Origin: JAVBKX01 sp031553835
Lineage (GTDB): Bacteria; Bacteroidota; Bacteroidia; Bacteroidales; Azobacteroidaceae
Assembly: GCA_031553835.1 (NCBI GenBank)
Contig: JAVBKX010000008.1
Span: 1 to 30,929, forward strand
Direction of reading: 5' to 3'
Length of the DNA: 30,929 nucleotides
The translations under genes were made by a program, and so were the position numbers. The notes below the pieces were generated by a model, which searched no databases, had not been told where the DNA came from, and saw only the letters and a list, made by a program, of their open reading frames with translations. This document shows, one piece after another, positions 1 to 6,532 of this stretch; the first letter of the stretch is position 1, and each line of letters begins with the position of its first letter.

Positions 1-73
1 ACTGCATACCGTCAGGGTGATGATTGCTGACAGGTTGCTCCCCAGCAGAGCCTGTTTCCTCTTAACACCCTGA
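1..73 (-). promoter_or_regulatory. Candidate structured 5' leader, cut by window edge
   Basis: Read on the minus strand just after a promoter box, this stretch can fold in two mutually exclusive ways. Fold 1 has an 8-bp closing stem (bases 66-73 with 12-19) around an inner 5-bp stem (51-55 with 30-34) whose loop contains a short CUC/GAG pairing. Fold 2 pairs 27-35 with 8-15 (eight pairs with one bulged U) and would break both stems of fold 1. An ATG lies at 7-5, just after the structure. I could not match it to a named riboswitch class; GCAACC in the loop recalls the SAM-I core but the rest does not fit. One minus frame is open through the region (reading KRKQALLGSNLS...) but shows no start codon downstream of the promoter, so a coding origin is not excluded. 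Confidence 0.35.
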
Positions 74-75
74 TA

Positions 76-83
76 CAAAGATA
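76..83 (-). promoter_or_regulatory. Bacteroidota -7 promoter box, leftward
   Basis: The minus strand reads TATCTTTG, a full match to TAnnTTTG. A start site a few bases downstream would fall at about 69-72, at the 5' arm of the foldable leader that runs off the left edge. No clear -33 TTTG was found. Confidence 0.5.
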
Positions 84-107
84 AAATATAAAAGTTAATA
101 AAAATAA

Positions 108-275
108 TTATCCAAATTTGTTTGGATTTTAAATGGAAAGACCATCATAAAACCATATTATTTGTTTAATTTAGCATATAGGAAATATGGTCGTATTACA
201 TCTTTGCTTGGTAAATTGGGTTTGATGAGTACTATTGGGCGGATTGCCCGGAAGATCTCTTATGGAATCAATTAA
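108..275 (+). pseudogene. 55-codon C-terminal remnant of a lost gene
   Basis: One plus frame is open from just after a TAA at 105-107 to a TAA at 273-275. Its translation looks like real protein: LSKFVWILNGKTIIKPYY near the start and MSTIGRIARKISYGIN at the end. There is no start codon near the beginning; the first in-frame ATG (225) would leave 16 residues. The 3' end overlaps the end of the convergent ABC transporter gene by 8 bp, as a real convergent gene might. I infer a surviving C-terminal tail of a deleted gene. I do not recognise the family. A chance open frame in AT-rich DNA is possible, though the basic, hydrophobic composition argues against it. Confidence 0.35.
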
Positions 276-2142
276 GATCATTAGAAACAAACTGACTATT
301 ATACAATTCCGCATAAAATCCGTTTTGATCTAATAATTCATGATGAGTGCCCTGCTCGACAATGGCTCCTTCTTTCATTACCAAAATACAATCCGCTTCG
401 CGGATAGTCGATAACCGGTGGGCGATAACAAAACTGGTTCGTTCACTCATCAGTCGTTTCATGGCGCGTTGAATCAATACTTCCGTACGAGTATCCACCG
501 AACTGGTGGCCTCGTCCAATATCATAATGGGAGGTTGGGCGACAATGGCGCGGGCAATGGTAATGAGCTGTTTTTGTCCTTGCGAAATATTATTGGCTTC
601 TTCATTGATGATGGTTTGGTAACCATCGGGAAAAGTGCGGATAAATCCGTCGGCCAACGCAACAGTTGCAGCATAAATTACTTCTTCCTCTGTCGCGCCG
701 CGTTTTCCATAAGCAATATTATCGTAAATTGTGCCTTTGAATAACCAGGTATCTTGCAGTACCATTCCCAACAAAGAATGCAGGTCTTTGCGTTTCATTT
801 GTGTGGTTTTAATTCCATCGACTTCAATCGAACCGCTGTCTAACTCATAAAATCGCATCAGGAGATTAACCAACGTCGTTTTTCCGGCTCCGGTCGGCCC
901 AACAATGGCAACTAATTGCCCCGGTTTAACGTGAATATTGACATCTTCCAATAATGGTTTTTCAGGTATATAGCGGAAGTCAATATGATTGAAATCTACC
1001 TGACCTTTCGGAGATTCTACTATTAAAGGATTTTCGGGATTTGGAATTTCTTCCGGTTCTTCCAGAATTTCGAATACCCGTTCGGCAGCGGCAATGGTCG
1101 ATTGGAGGACATTGACAATTCCCGAAACCTGCGAAATCGGTTGGCTGAATTGCCGCGAATAACTGATAAATGCCTGTACGGAACCGAGTGACATCCTCCC
1201 GGTAGCTGTCAGAAATCCGCCCAATACGCAGATACCGATGTAAGTAAAGTTGCCGACAAAATTGAGAATCGGCAGGATAACACTGGTTGCAAATTGCGCT
1301 TTCCAACCGTGTTTGTATAATTCATTATTTGTCTCATTGAAAATTCGCAGGGAGTGTTGCTCGTAATTAAAAGCCTTAATTACGCTGTGTCCGCCATACA
1401 TTTCTTCCACATGCCCGTTCAATTCACCTAATTCCCGTTGTTGCCCGATAAAATATTTTTGAGATCTTTTAGCAATGAAGCCTGTAATAAATACGCTCAT
1501 CGGTAATGAAAAGAAAGTAATCAAACTCATTATAGGACTAATTGTGAGCATCATAATAGTAATCCCCATCAAAACTGTAATGGAAGTAATGATTTGTACG
1601 AAACTTTCCTGCGCTGTGCCGCTGATGGTATCGATATCATTGGTTACCCGGCTCAAAATTTCCCCGTGGGTTTTGTTATCGAAAAATTTCAATGGGAGAT
1701 GTTGTAGCTTTTTACTGACATCATTGCGCATTTGCCGGATAAATCGTTGCGAAATTCCTGCCATAAGATATTCCTGGATATAACTAAACAAGGCGCTGAT
1801 TACATAAATGACTAAGAGGAGGGATAAAATTCTGATAATGCTGTGGAAATCAATCGCTGCATTGGGAACGTCGTTCATTTTATCCATAAAACCGGAAAAC
1901 AACATATCGACCGCTTTCCCTAATACTATCGGGCCAAAAATACTGAATATTGTGCTGGATAATGCAAAACCGAGTACCACAGCGATACCTCCGTAATACG
2001 GTTTCAGATAACGCACCAGTTTTTTGGCGGTTCCCTTAAAATCTTTCGATCGTTCTACGGGACGTGAGGCAATAGAAGAACTTCCCGCGTGTCCGGGACG
2101 GCGGGCGGTTATTTTGGAAACCATATCGTTCTTTTTTGCCAT
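268..2142 (-). CDS. ABC exporter half-transporter, catalytic-site subunit
   Basis: This 624-residue type IV ABC exporter half-transporter has an unusually long basic N-terminus, a six-helix membrane domain (about residues 45-350) and a nucleotide-binding domain. The Walker A is GPTGAGKTT (about 415-423), the Walker B ends LDEATSSVD with the catalytic Glu present (about 544), and the H-loop His is kept (IAHRLSTI). The signature motif is altered to ISQGQ instead of LSGGQ. With the upstream partner it should form a heterodimer like TM287/288 or BmrCD, in which one ATP site is degenerate. It is the second gene of a two-gene operon, 107 bp after its partner, and that gap is filled with short tandem repeats. 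The substrate cannot be told from sequence; multidrug or lipid export is usual for the family. Confidence 0.93.
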   Translation of the reverse strand: MAKKNDMVSKITARRPGHAGSSSIASRPVERSKDFKGTAKKLVRYLKPYYGGIAVVLGFALSSTIFSIFGPIVLGKAVDMLFSGFMDKMNDVPNAAIDFHSIIRILSLLLVIYVISALFSYIQEYLMAGISQRFIRQMRNDVSKKLQHLPLKFFDNKTHGEILSRVTNDIDTISGTAQESFVQIITSITVLMGITIMMLTISPIMSLITFFSLPMSVFITGFIAKRSQKYFIGQQRELGELNGHVEEMYGGHSVIKAFNYEQHSLRIFNETNNELYKHGWKAQFATSVILPILNFVGNFTYIGICVLGGFLTATGRMSLGSVQAFISYSRQFSQPISQVSGIVNVLQSTIAAAERVFEILEEPEEIPNPENPLIVESPKGQVDFNHIDFRYIPEKPLLEDVNIHVKPGQLVAIVGPTGAGKTTLVNLLMRFYELDSGSIEVDGIKTTQMKRKDLHSLLGMVLQDTWLFKGTIYDNIAYGKRGATEEEVIYAATVALADGFIRTFPDGYQTIINEEANNISQGQKQLITIARAIVAQPPIMILDEATSSVDTRTEVLIQRAMKRLMSERTSFVIAHRLSTIREADCILVMKEGAIVEQGTHHELLDQNGFYAELYNSQFVSNDLN

Positions 2143-2149
2143 AATTTTA

Positions 2150-2248
2150 AGTTACGAGTTGACGAGTTGACAAGTTAACAAGTTAACAAGTTGACGAGCG
2201 GCAAGCCATTCTTCTAACTTTCTATAACTTCTTCTAACTCCCTCTAAA
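2150..2248. repeat. Two adjacent short tandem arrays between ABC genes
   Basis: Bases 2150-2200 are six near-identical 7-8-base units of the type AGTTGACG/AGTTAACA plus a partial unit. Bases 2211-2248 are about four units of the type TTCTAACT with a period near 10. They fill the gap between the two ABC genes and would lie in the mRNA ahead of the second start codon. Copy number could vary by slippage. There are no spacers, so this is not CRISPR. Confidence 0.85.
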
Positions 2249-2249
2249 T

Positions 2250-3974
2250 TCATTCCTTAAGTTCTTCTTCTGATAATTGGGACGCTACAATTTCCCGATA
2301 TACTTCATTGGTACTCATTAATTCATCGTGCGTTCCCATGCCACACAAGCAGCCGCGTTCCATAACAAGTATTTTGTCTGCATGACGGATACTGGTTACA
2401 CGTTGGGCGACAATAATAACGGTGGCATTTTTAGTTTCTTTCTTTAAACCGGCCCTGACGGCAGCGTCGGTCTTAAAATCCAATGCCGAAAAACTATCAT
2501 CAAAAATGTAAATCAACGGCTTCCGAACAATGGCCCTGGCAATTGATAACCGTTGTTTTTGTCCTCCGGATAGATTGACGCCGCCCTGTGCCAACATCGA
2601 TTCATAAGTGCCGGGCATGGATTCGATGAATTCTGTGGCGTGGGCAATCCGGCAGGCAGTGTGTATTTCTTCATCGGTAGCATCCGGTTTTCCCATGCGG
2701 ATATTTTCGTTAATCGTACCTGAGAAAATAACGGCTTTTTGCGGAACAAAACCGATATTGCTCCGCAGGTCTTCCTGTTTCATGTTGCGGATATCCACGT
2801 CATCGATTTGTATTTCACCGCTTTCTACATCATAGTAACGGGGAATAAGCCCGATCAGTGCTGATTTCCCGGAACCTGTTCCGCCGATAATAGCAACCGT
2901 TTCACCGGGATTTGCCGTAAATGAAATATCGTTGACGGCAGGAATTTCCGCGCCGTTGAACCGGAAAGTGACATTGCGGAAACAAACCGCACCTTTCTTT
3001 TTAATGGGCGGTATCGATTTTTCAGGATTTGTAATATCCGCTTTCAGGTCAAATACCTGCCGGATTCTTTCGGCAGAAGCGAACGCCCGCGGCAATGCAA
3101 CGAATATCATGGTAATCATCATCAACGCCATGAAAATTTGCATGGCATATTGTATAAATGCCATCATATCTCCCACCATCAGGCTGCCTTTATCAATTCT
3201 GAAAGAAGCAAACCAAACAATGGCGATGGTCAGCAAATTCATACAAATGGTCATGCTGGGATTCAGGATTGCCATAATCCGGTTGACGCGGATGGAGGCA
3301 TTGGTCAGGTCTTCATTAGCGGCTGCAAACCGTCTTCGTTCGTATCCGACACGGCTGAAAGCGCGGACAATGCGAATGCCAACCAGATTTTCCCGTAAAA
3401 TCAGATTCAATTGGTCGATTTTCTTTTGGATGATGCGGAACAGGGGAATCGCTTTAATCGTTACCAGGTAAATCATAAAAGCGATGAAAGGCAAGATAAA
3501 CAGCAATAATACAGATAACCCGCGATCTTTTTGCAATGCCATAGTCAAACCTCCGATGCACATCAACGGTGCGCGTAGCATCATCCGAAAAATTCGGAAA
3601 ACAGTACTTTGAATTTGCTGTACATCGTTAGTCGTGCGCGTAATGAGGGAAGAGGTTCCTATTTGGTCAAATTCGGCTAATGAATAATTGGTAACATGGG
3701 CAAAAAGATCGCTGCGAAGATTTCGCCCGACACTCAGGGCAACTCTTGAAGCTAAATATCCGGCCAATACTGCACAAGCAACTCCGACCAACGACACCAG
3801 CAACATGATTCCCCCGGAATGAAGAATTAAGATGGTGTCTCCTTGAGCAATTCCTTTGTCCACGATGTTGGCCATGTAATTTGGCAGCAACAAATCCGCG
3901 ATTACCTGCCCGAAAGTAAGTAATACGATAAAAATAATGGAAATCGTAAACGGTTTTAAATAGCGCCGGATCAT
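2250..3974 (-). CDS. ABC exporter half-transporter, degenerate-site subunit
   Basis: This is the first gene of the exporter operon. I chose the ATG at 3974 (574 residues, MIRRYLKPF) over a TTG at 3998, because that TTG lies inside the -7 promoter box. A six-helix membrane domain (about 1-310) is followed by a nucleotide-binding domain with Walker A GGTGSGKS and a canonical signature LSGGQ. The Walker B reads IFDDSFSALD, so the catalytic Glu is replaced by Asp, and the H-loop His is replaced by Gln (IVAQRVTSI). These changes complement the altered signature in the downstream partner: together they place all defects in one composite ATP site. This is the known pattern of asymmetric heterodimeric exporters. 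Confidence 0.93.
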   Translation of the reverse strand: MIRRYLKPFTISIIFIVLLTFGQVIADLLLPNYMANIVDKGIAQGDTILILHSGGIMLLVSLVGVACAVLAGYLASRVALSVGRNLRSDLFAHVTNYSLAEFDQIGTSSLITRTTNDVQQIQSTVFRIFRMMLRAPLMCIGGLTMALQKDRGLSVLLLFILPFIAFMIYLVTIKAIPLFRIIQKKIDQLNLILRENLVGIRIVRAFSRVGYERRRFAAANEDLTNASIRVNRIMAILNPSMTICMNLLTIAIVWFASFRIDKGSLMVGDMMAFIQYAMQIFMALMMITMIFVALPRAFASAERIRQVFDLKADITNPEKSIPPIKKKGAVCFRNVTFRFNGAEIPAVNDISFTANPGETVAIIGGTGSGKSALIGLIPRYYDVESGEIQIDDVDIRNMKQEDLRSNIGFVPQKAVIFSGTINENIRMGKPDATDEEIHTACRIAHATEFIESMPGTYESMLAQGGVNLSGGQKQRLSIARAIVRKPLIYIFDDSFSALDFKTDAAVRAGLKKETKNATVIIVAQRVTSIRHADKILVMERGCLCGMGTHDELMSTNEVYREIVASQLSEEELKE

Positions 3975-3995
3975 ATTTATTTTTACAATTACCTG

Positions 3996-4003
3996 CAAAT
4001 ATA
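3996..4003 (-). promoter_or_regulatory. -7 box of the ABC exporter operon
   Basis: The minus strand reads TATATTTG, matching TAnnTTTG. The expected start site (about 3990) leaves a leader of roughly 16 bases before the ATG at 3974. No good -33 element was seen. Confidence 0.6.
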
Positions 4004-4005
4004 AC

Positions 4006-4035
4006 TTTGTTTCTTCAAAGGAAATAGTAGTTTTG
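4006..4035 (+). promoter_or_regulatory. Promoter of the GNAT gene
   Basis: TTTG at 4006-4009 and TAGTTTTG at 4028-4035 are separated by 18 bases, close to the Bacteroidota consensus. The ATG follows at 4055. It lies back to back with the minus-strand promoter of the ABC operon. Confidence 0.6.
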
Positions 4036-4054
4036 CAGAAAAAAATGCTTGATT

Positions 4055-4510
4055 ATGAAACATGTTGTAATAAGAAAAGCAGAACAAACCGATTGCCCGC
4101 GGTTGCTGGGATTGGTACGTGAACTGGCTTTGTATGAAAAAGCGCCTGATGAAGTGACGGTTACTTTATCTCATTTCGAAGAAAGCGGATTTGGCAATAC
4201 TCCCGTGTGGTGGGCGTATGTGGCTGAACTCGATGGCGTTATTTACGGATTTGCTTTATATTATATCCGGTATAGTACATGGAAAGGGCAATTGATGTAT
4301 CTCGAAGATATTTACATTGTTCCTGAAATGCGTGGGCAAGGCCTTGGTCGTTTGCTTTTTGATCAATTAGTGAAAGAAGCAAAGGCAAAACAATTGAAAG
4401 GAGTGGTTTGGCAAGTATTGGAATGGAATGAGTCTGCAATTGAGTTTTATAAAACTTATCATGCCCGATTTGATGCGGAATGGATGAATTGTACTCTTTT
4501 TTTTCATTAA
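4055..4510 (+). CDS. GNAT family N-acetyltransferase
   Basis: This 151-residue GNAT-fold acetyltransferase should move an acetyl group from acetyl-CoA to an amine. The ATG at 4055 (MKHVVIRKAEQTD) is preferred to a TTG two codons upstream. The acetyl-CoA-binding motif A is clear: YLEDIYIVPEMRGQGLGRLL, with the R/Q-G-x-G-x-G/A loop. The later WQVLEWNESAIEFY segment is the usual motif B. The N-terminal pattern (DCPRLLGLVRELALYEKAPDEV) resembles the diamine acetyltransferase-like subgroup, but substrate calling within GNATs from sequence is unreliable. It is a single gene, divergent from the ABC operon and followed by its neighbour with its own promoter. Confidence 0.92.
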   Translation: MKHVVIRKAEQTDCPRLLGLVRELALYEKAPDEVTVTLSHFEESGFGNTPVWWAYVAELDGVIYGFALYYIRYSTWKGQLMYLEDIYIVPEMRGQGLGRLLFDQLVKEAKAKQLKGVVWQVLEWNESAIEFYKTYHARFDAEWMNCTLFFH

Positions 4511-4517
4511 AATTGCT

Positions 4518-4525
4518 TATCTTTG
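4518..4525 (+). promoter_or_regulatory. -7 box of the lamin-tail protein gene
   Basis: TATCTTTG matches TAnnTTTG, 34 bases before the ATG at 4560. It starts just after the GNAT stop codon. No convincing -33 TTTG was found at the right distance. Confidence 0.5.
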
Positions 4526-4559
4526 TAAAAATTAGGATGTTAAGTTAAAAAAGAATAAT

Positions 4560-5786
4560 ATGAAAAATGTTAGACATTTAAAAAAGATTTTGTGTGTTTC
4601 TTTCCTGTTGATAGGGTTGACAGCCGTGGCTCAAAAGAAAGTTTATATCAATGAAATGAGCGGCAATGACAAGTGGTTGGAGATATACAACGCAGAAGAT
4701 GTAGCTGTGGATTTGACCGGCTGCAAAATTCAAAAAATTGACGAAGACGGAGAAGAAGATAACAAAGGAAAATTTACAATCCTGTCAGGGACTTCCATCC
4801 CCTCAAAAGGTTTTCTTTATTGGGCACAGGCAGGAGAAGATACGGAACATCCTGAATTTGCGTTGCTGCCCTGGGGAATTTCTCCGACTAAAGATGTGAG
4901 TTTTATCCTTTATGATGCGCTTGGCAATATATTAGACCGCTTTGATGTGCGTACGGAAGATTTGAAATCGGAAGGCAGTAAAAAAACAGTGGGCCGGGAA
5001 ACGGATGGCGCTGAAAAACTGGTGATTTTTGCGAATGGAGGCACAAAAGGCAGTTCTAATGAAAAGGGAACTCCTTATGTTGTGGCTGGTAATCCTAAAA
5101 AAATATTCATTAATGAAATGAATGGAAATACCCGTTACAAATGGCTTGAAATCTATAATGCAGAAGATGTTGAAGTCGATATTAGCGGTTACCGGATCCA
5201 AAAAATTGATGAAAATGATGAGGTAAATACAGAACCTTTTGTTATTAAAAAAACAAAAATTGCCGCCAAAGGATTCCTTTATTGGATAGAGCAGGAAGAA
5301 AAAGAAATCAATGGGTTGGCTGAAGGTTTGGATGAGACCAAAGCCATTTTACCCTGGGGTATTTCCGCTAAAAAAAATGTGAGCTTTATTTTGAGAGATA
5401 ATGACAATCGTCAATTGGATTTCTTTGAAGTCAAACATGCCGAATTGGATTCTGAAGGAGATAAGTCTGTTGGACGGAAAACAGATGGCGCTTCCGAATT
5501 GGTGTTATTCCCAAATAATGGAACGCCGGGGGCCAGTAATGGTAAAGGGGCAGGATTTAATGAAACAATGACAGATGCTATGTCGGGTTATATTCAATCG
5601 GGAACACTTATATTGTCGGGTAATGTTACAGATTTATCCATTTATAATATTTCCGGTTTGCTGATGGTATCTCAACATATTGCAGGCAGTCAAAGCCTCG
5701 ATATTAGCTATCTGCCCGAAGGAGTGTATATTTTGAAATTGTCAAATGAAAATGGAATCAGGGTTCAGAAAGTGGTGAATAATTGA
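4560..5786 (+). CDS. T9SS-secreted protein with two lamin-tail domains
   Basis: The 408-residue product has a signal peptide (about 1-24, ending AVA-Q), two lamin-tail domains and a C-terminal T9SS sorting domain. The first lamin-tail domain begins KKVYINEMSGNDKWLEIYN (about residue 27) and the second begins KKIFINEMNGNTRYKWLEIY (about 179). The two share WLEIYNAEDV and IQKIDE, showing an internal duplication. Residues 340-408 form a type-A sorting domain with LSIYNISGLLM, LPEGVYILKLS and the basic end RVQKVVNN. Lamin-tail domains are Ig-like folds found on many secreted bacterial proteins, often next to nucleases or adhesins, but no catalytic domain is present here. It is probably anchored on the surface or released. 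Its function is unknown. Confidence 0.85.
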   Translation: MKNVRHLKKILCVSFLLIGLTAVAQKKVYINEMSGNDKWLEIYNAEDVAVDLTGCKIQKIDEDGEEDNKGKFTILSGTSIPSKGFLYWAQAGEDTEHPEFALLPWGISPTKDVSFILYDALGNILDRFDVRTEDLKSEGSKKTVGRETDGAEKLVIFANGGTKGSSNEKGTPYVVAGNPKKIFINEMNGNTRYKWLEIYNAEDVEVDISGYRIQKIDENDEVNTEPFVIKKTKIAAKGFLYWIEQEEKEINGLAEGLDETKAILPWGISAKKNVSFILRDNDNRQLDFFEVKHAELDSEGDKSVGRKTDGASELVLFPNNGTPGASNGKGAGFNETMTDAMSGYIQSGTLILSGNVTDLSIYNISGLLMVSQHIAGSQSLDISYLPEGVYILKLSNENGIRVQKVVNN

Positions 5787-5857
5787 GAGTTGAGAGTTGA
5801 GAATGGAGAATTGTTGATGTTCGAAAATTCTCCATTCTCCATTCTTCACTCTCAATT
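5781..5857. terminator. Long imperfect inverted repeat between convergent genes
   Basis: Two 32-base arms (5781-5812 and 5826-5857) pair around a 13-base loop; the 14 loop-proximal bases pair perfectly and the outer ends again. Both stop codons of the flanking convergent genes sit in the arms. The left arm is made of repeated GAGAGTT units and GAATGGAGAATT. A bidirectional terminator role is likely from position, although no long T-tract follows. Confidence 0.6.
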
Positions 5858-6436
5858 ACCATACGAATAATGCCCTGTAATCGTCCAGCTAAACAGGCAA
5901 TCTTCCAACTTTTGCCCTTGTCCGATGTTGTGGACAATCAGGTATCGCTTGCCATCGCGTGATTTTTTATTCACAACAATGCCAATATGTCCGACTCCTT
6001 TGCCTAAATCCCAGGTCACAATATCTCCCGGGATATAATCTTCCGGATGAGTTGATTTGACTTTTACGGTTCCTTTTCGTGAGAAAAATTTCATCAGATT
6101 GAGTACGCGGCGGTGGTCGATATTTGTATCCGTTCTTTTTAATCCCCAGGATTTAGGATATATAGAAAAATTAGCCTTCATGTCTTCGTGTACTTCTTTT
6201 TGTAAATCAATGCCTAATTTTCGGTAAGCACGAATTAAGACATCAGTACACACTCCTTTGTTTGCCGGAACATCCCCATTGGGATAAGGAATTTTGAAAT
6301 AGGCCGGATCATATGTTACATCATCTTTAGTCAAATCAATGGCAGCATCGGAAAGTCGTGACGCAAAATTTTGTTGTGGCTGAGCTTCTATATGCAGGGA
6401 AAATACTAAACTCAGTAATAGAATAAGATGTTTCAT
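5852..6436 (-). CDS. Secreted DUF1287 (NlpC/P60-like) protein
   Basis: The protein is 194 residues from the ATG at 6436, chosen because MKHLILLLSLVFSLHIEAQ is a good signal peptide; an upstream in-frame start would bury it behind 12 residues. The mature part matches DUF1287: DLTKDDVTYDPAYFKIPYP, then NKGVCTDVLIRAYRKLGIDL with the presumed catalytic Cys, then PGDIVTWDLGKGVGHIGIVV with the presumed catalytic His, and HNIGQG near the end. The Cys-His arrangement resembles papain-like NlpC/P60 peptidases, suggesting cell-wall or small-peptide hydrolysis in the periplasm, but I know of no settled substrate. It lies 96 bp downstream of the prenyl synthase gene, with an inverted repeat between them. 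Confidence 0.85.
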   Translation of the reverse strand: MKHLILLLSLVFSLHIEAQPQQNFASRLSDAAIDLTKDDVTYDPAYFKIPYPNGDVPANKGVCTDVLIRAYRKLGIDLQKEVHEDMKANFSIYPKSWGLKRTDTNIDHRRVLNLMKFFSRKGTVKVKSTHPEDYIPGDIVTWDLGKGVGHIGIVVNKKSRDGKRYLIVHNIGQGQKLEDCLFSWTITGHYSYGN

Positions 6437-6452
6437 GGCTGTTATTTGCGTA

Positions 6453-6530
6453 TTTTTACCACATAGGCACATAGAATAAATTGAAAGTGGAAAATTAACT
6501 TAGGTGTCCTATGTGCCTATGCGGTGAAAA
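6453..6530. repeat. Inverted repeat of the ACCACATAGGCACATAG type
   Basis: Arms 6453-6474 and 6509-6530 are 22 bases each with two mismatches, both of which could still pair as G-U in RNA on one strand, around a 34-base loop. The repeat fills the gap between the prenyl synthase stop and the DUF1287 start. Its arm resembles the outer arm of the large palindrome at 27771-28115 (ACCACA...AGG...ACATAG), so both may belong to one dispersed family. Confidence 0.75.
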
Positions 6531-6532
6531 AA

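Noticed and set aside
1..73. SAM-I riboswitch
   Set aside because: Only the GCAACC segment and a following stem resemble the class; the usual closing stem, kink-turn and GGTGCTAA segments are missing, so I report only an unclassified foldable leader.
110..127. Hairpin ATCCAAA/TTTGGAT followed by T4 as terminator of the exporter operon
   Set aside because: It has only 7 AT-rich pairs, lies about 140 bases past the stop and sits inside the open remnant frame; too weak to list as a terminator.
2150..2248. CRISPR-like short repeat array
   Set aside because: Units are 7-10 bases and directly adjacent, with no spacers and no cas genes nearby.
2932..3471. 179-residue plus-strand open frame inside the exporter gene
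   Set aside because: It lies antisense to well-conserved ABC membrane and nucleotide-binding sequence, has no promoter or recognisable motif, and its composition (many Arg, Ser, Ile) is that of an antisense frame.
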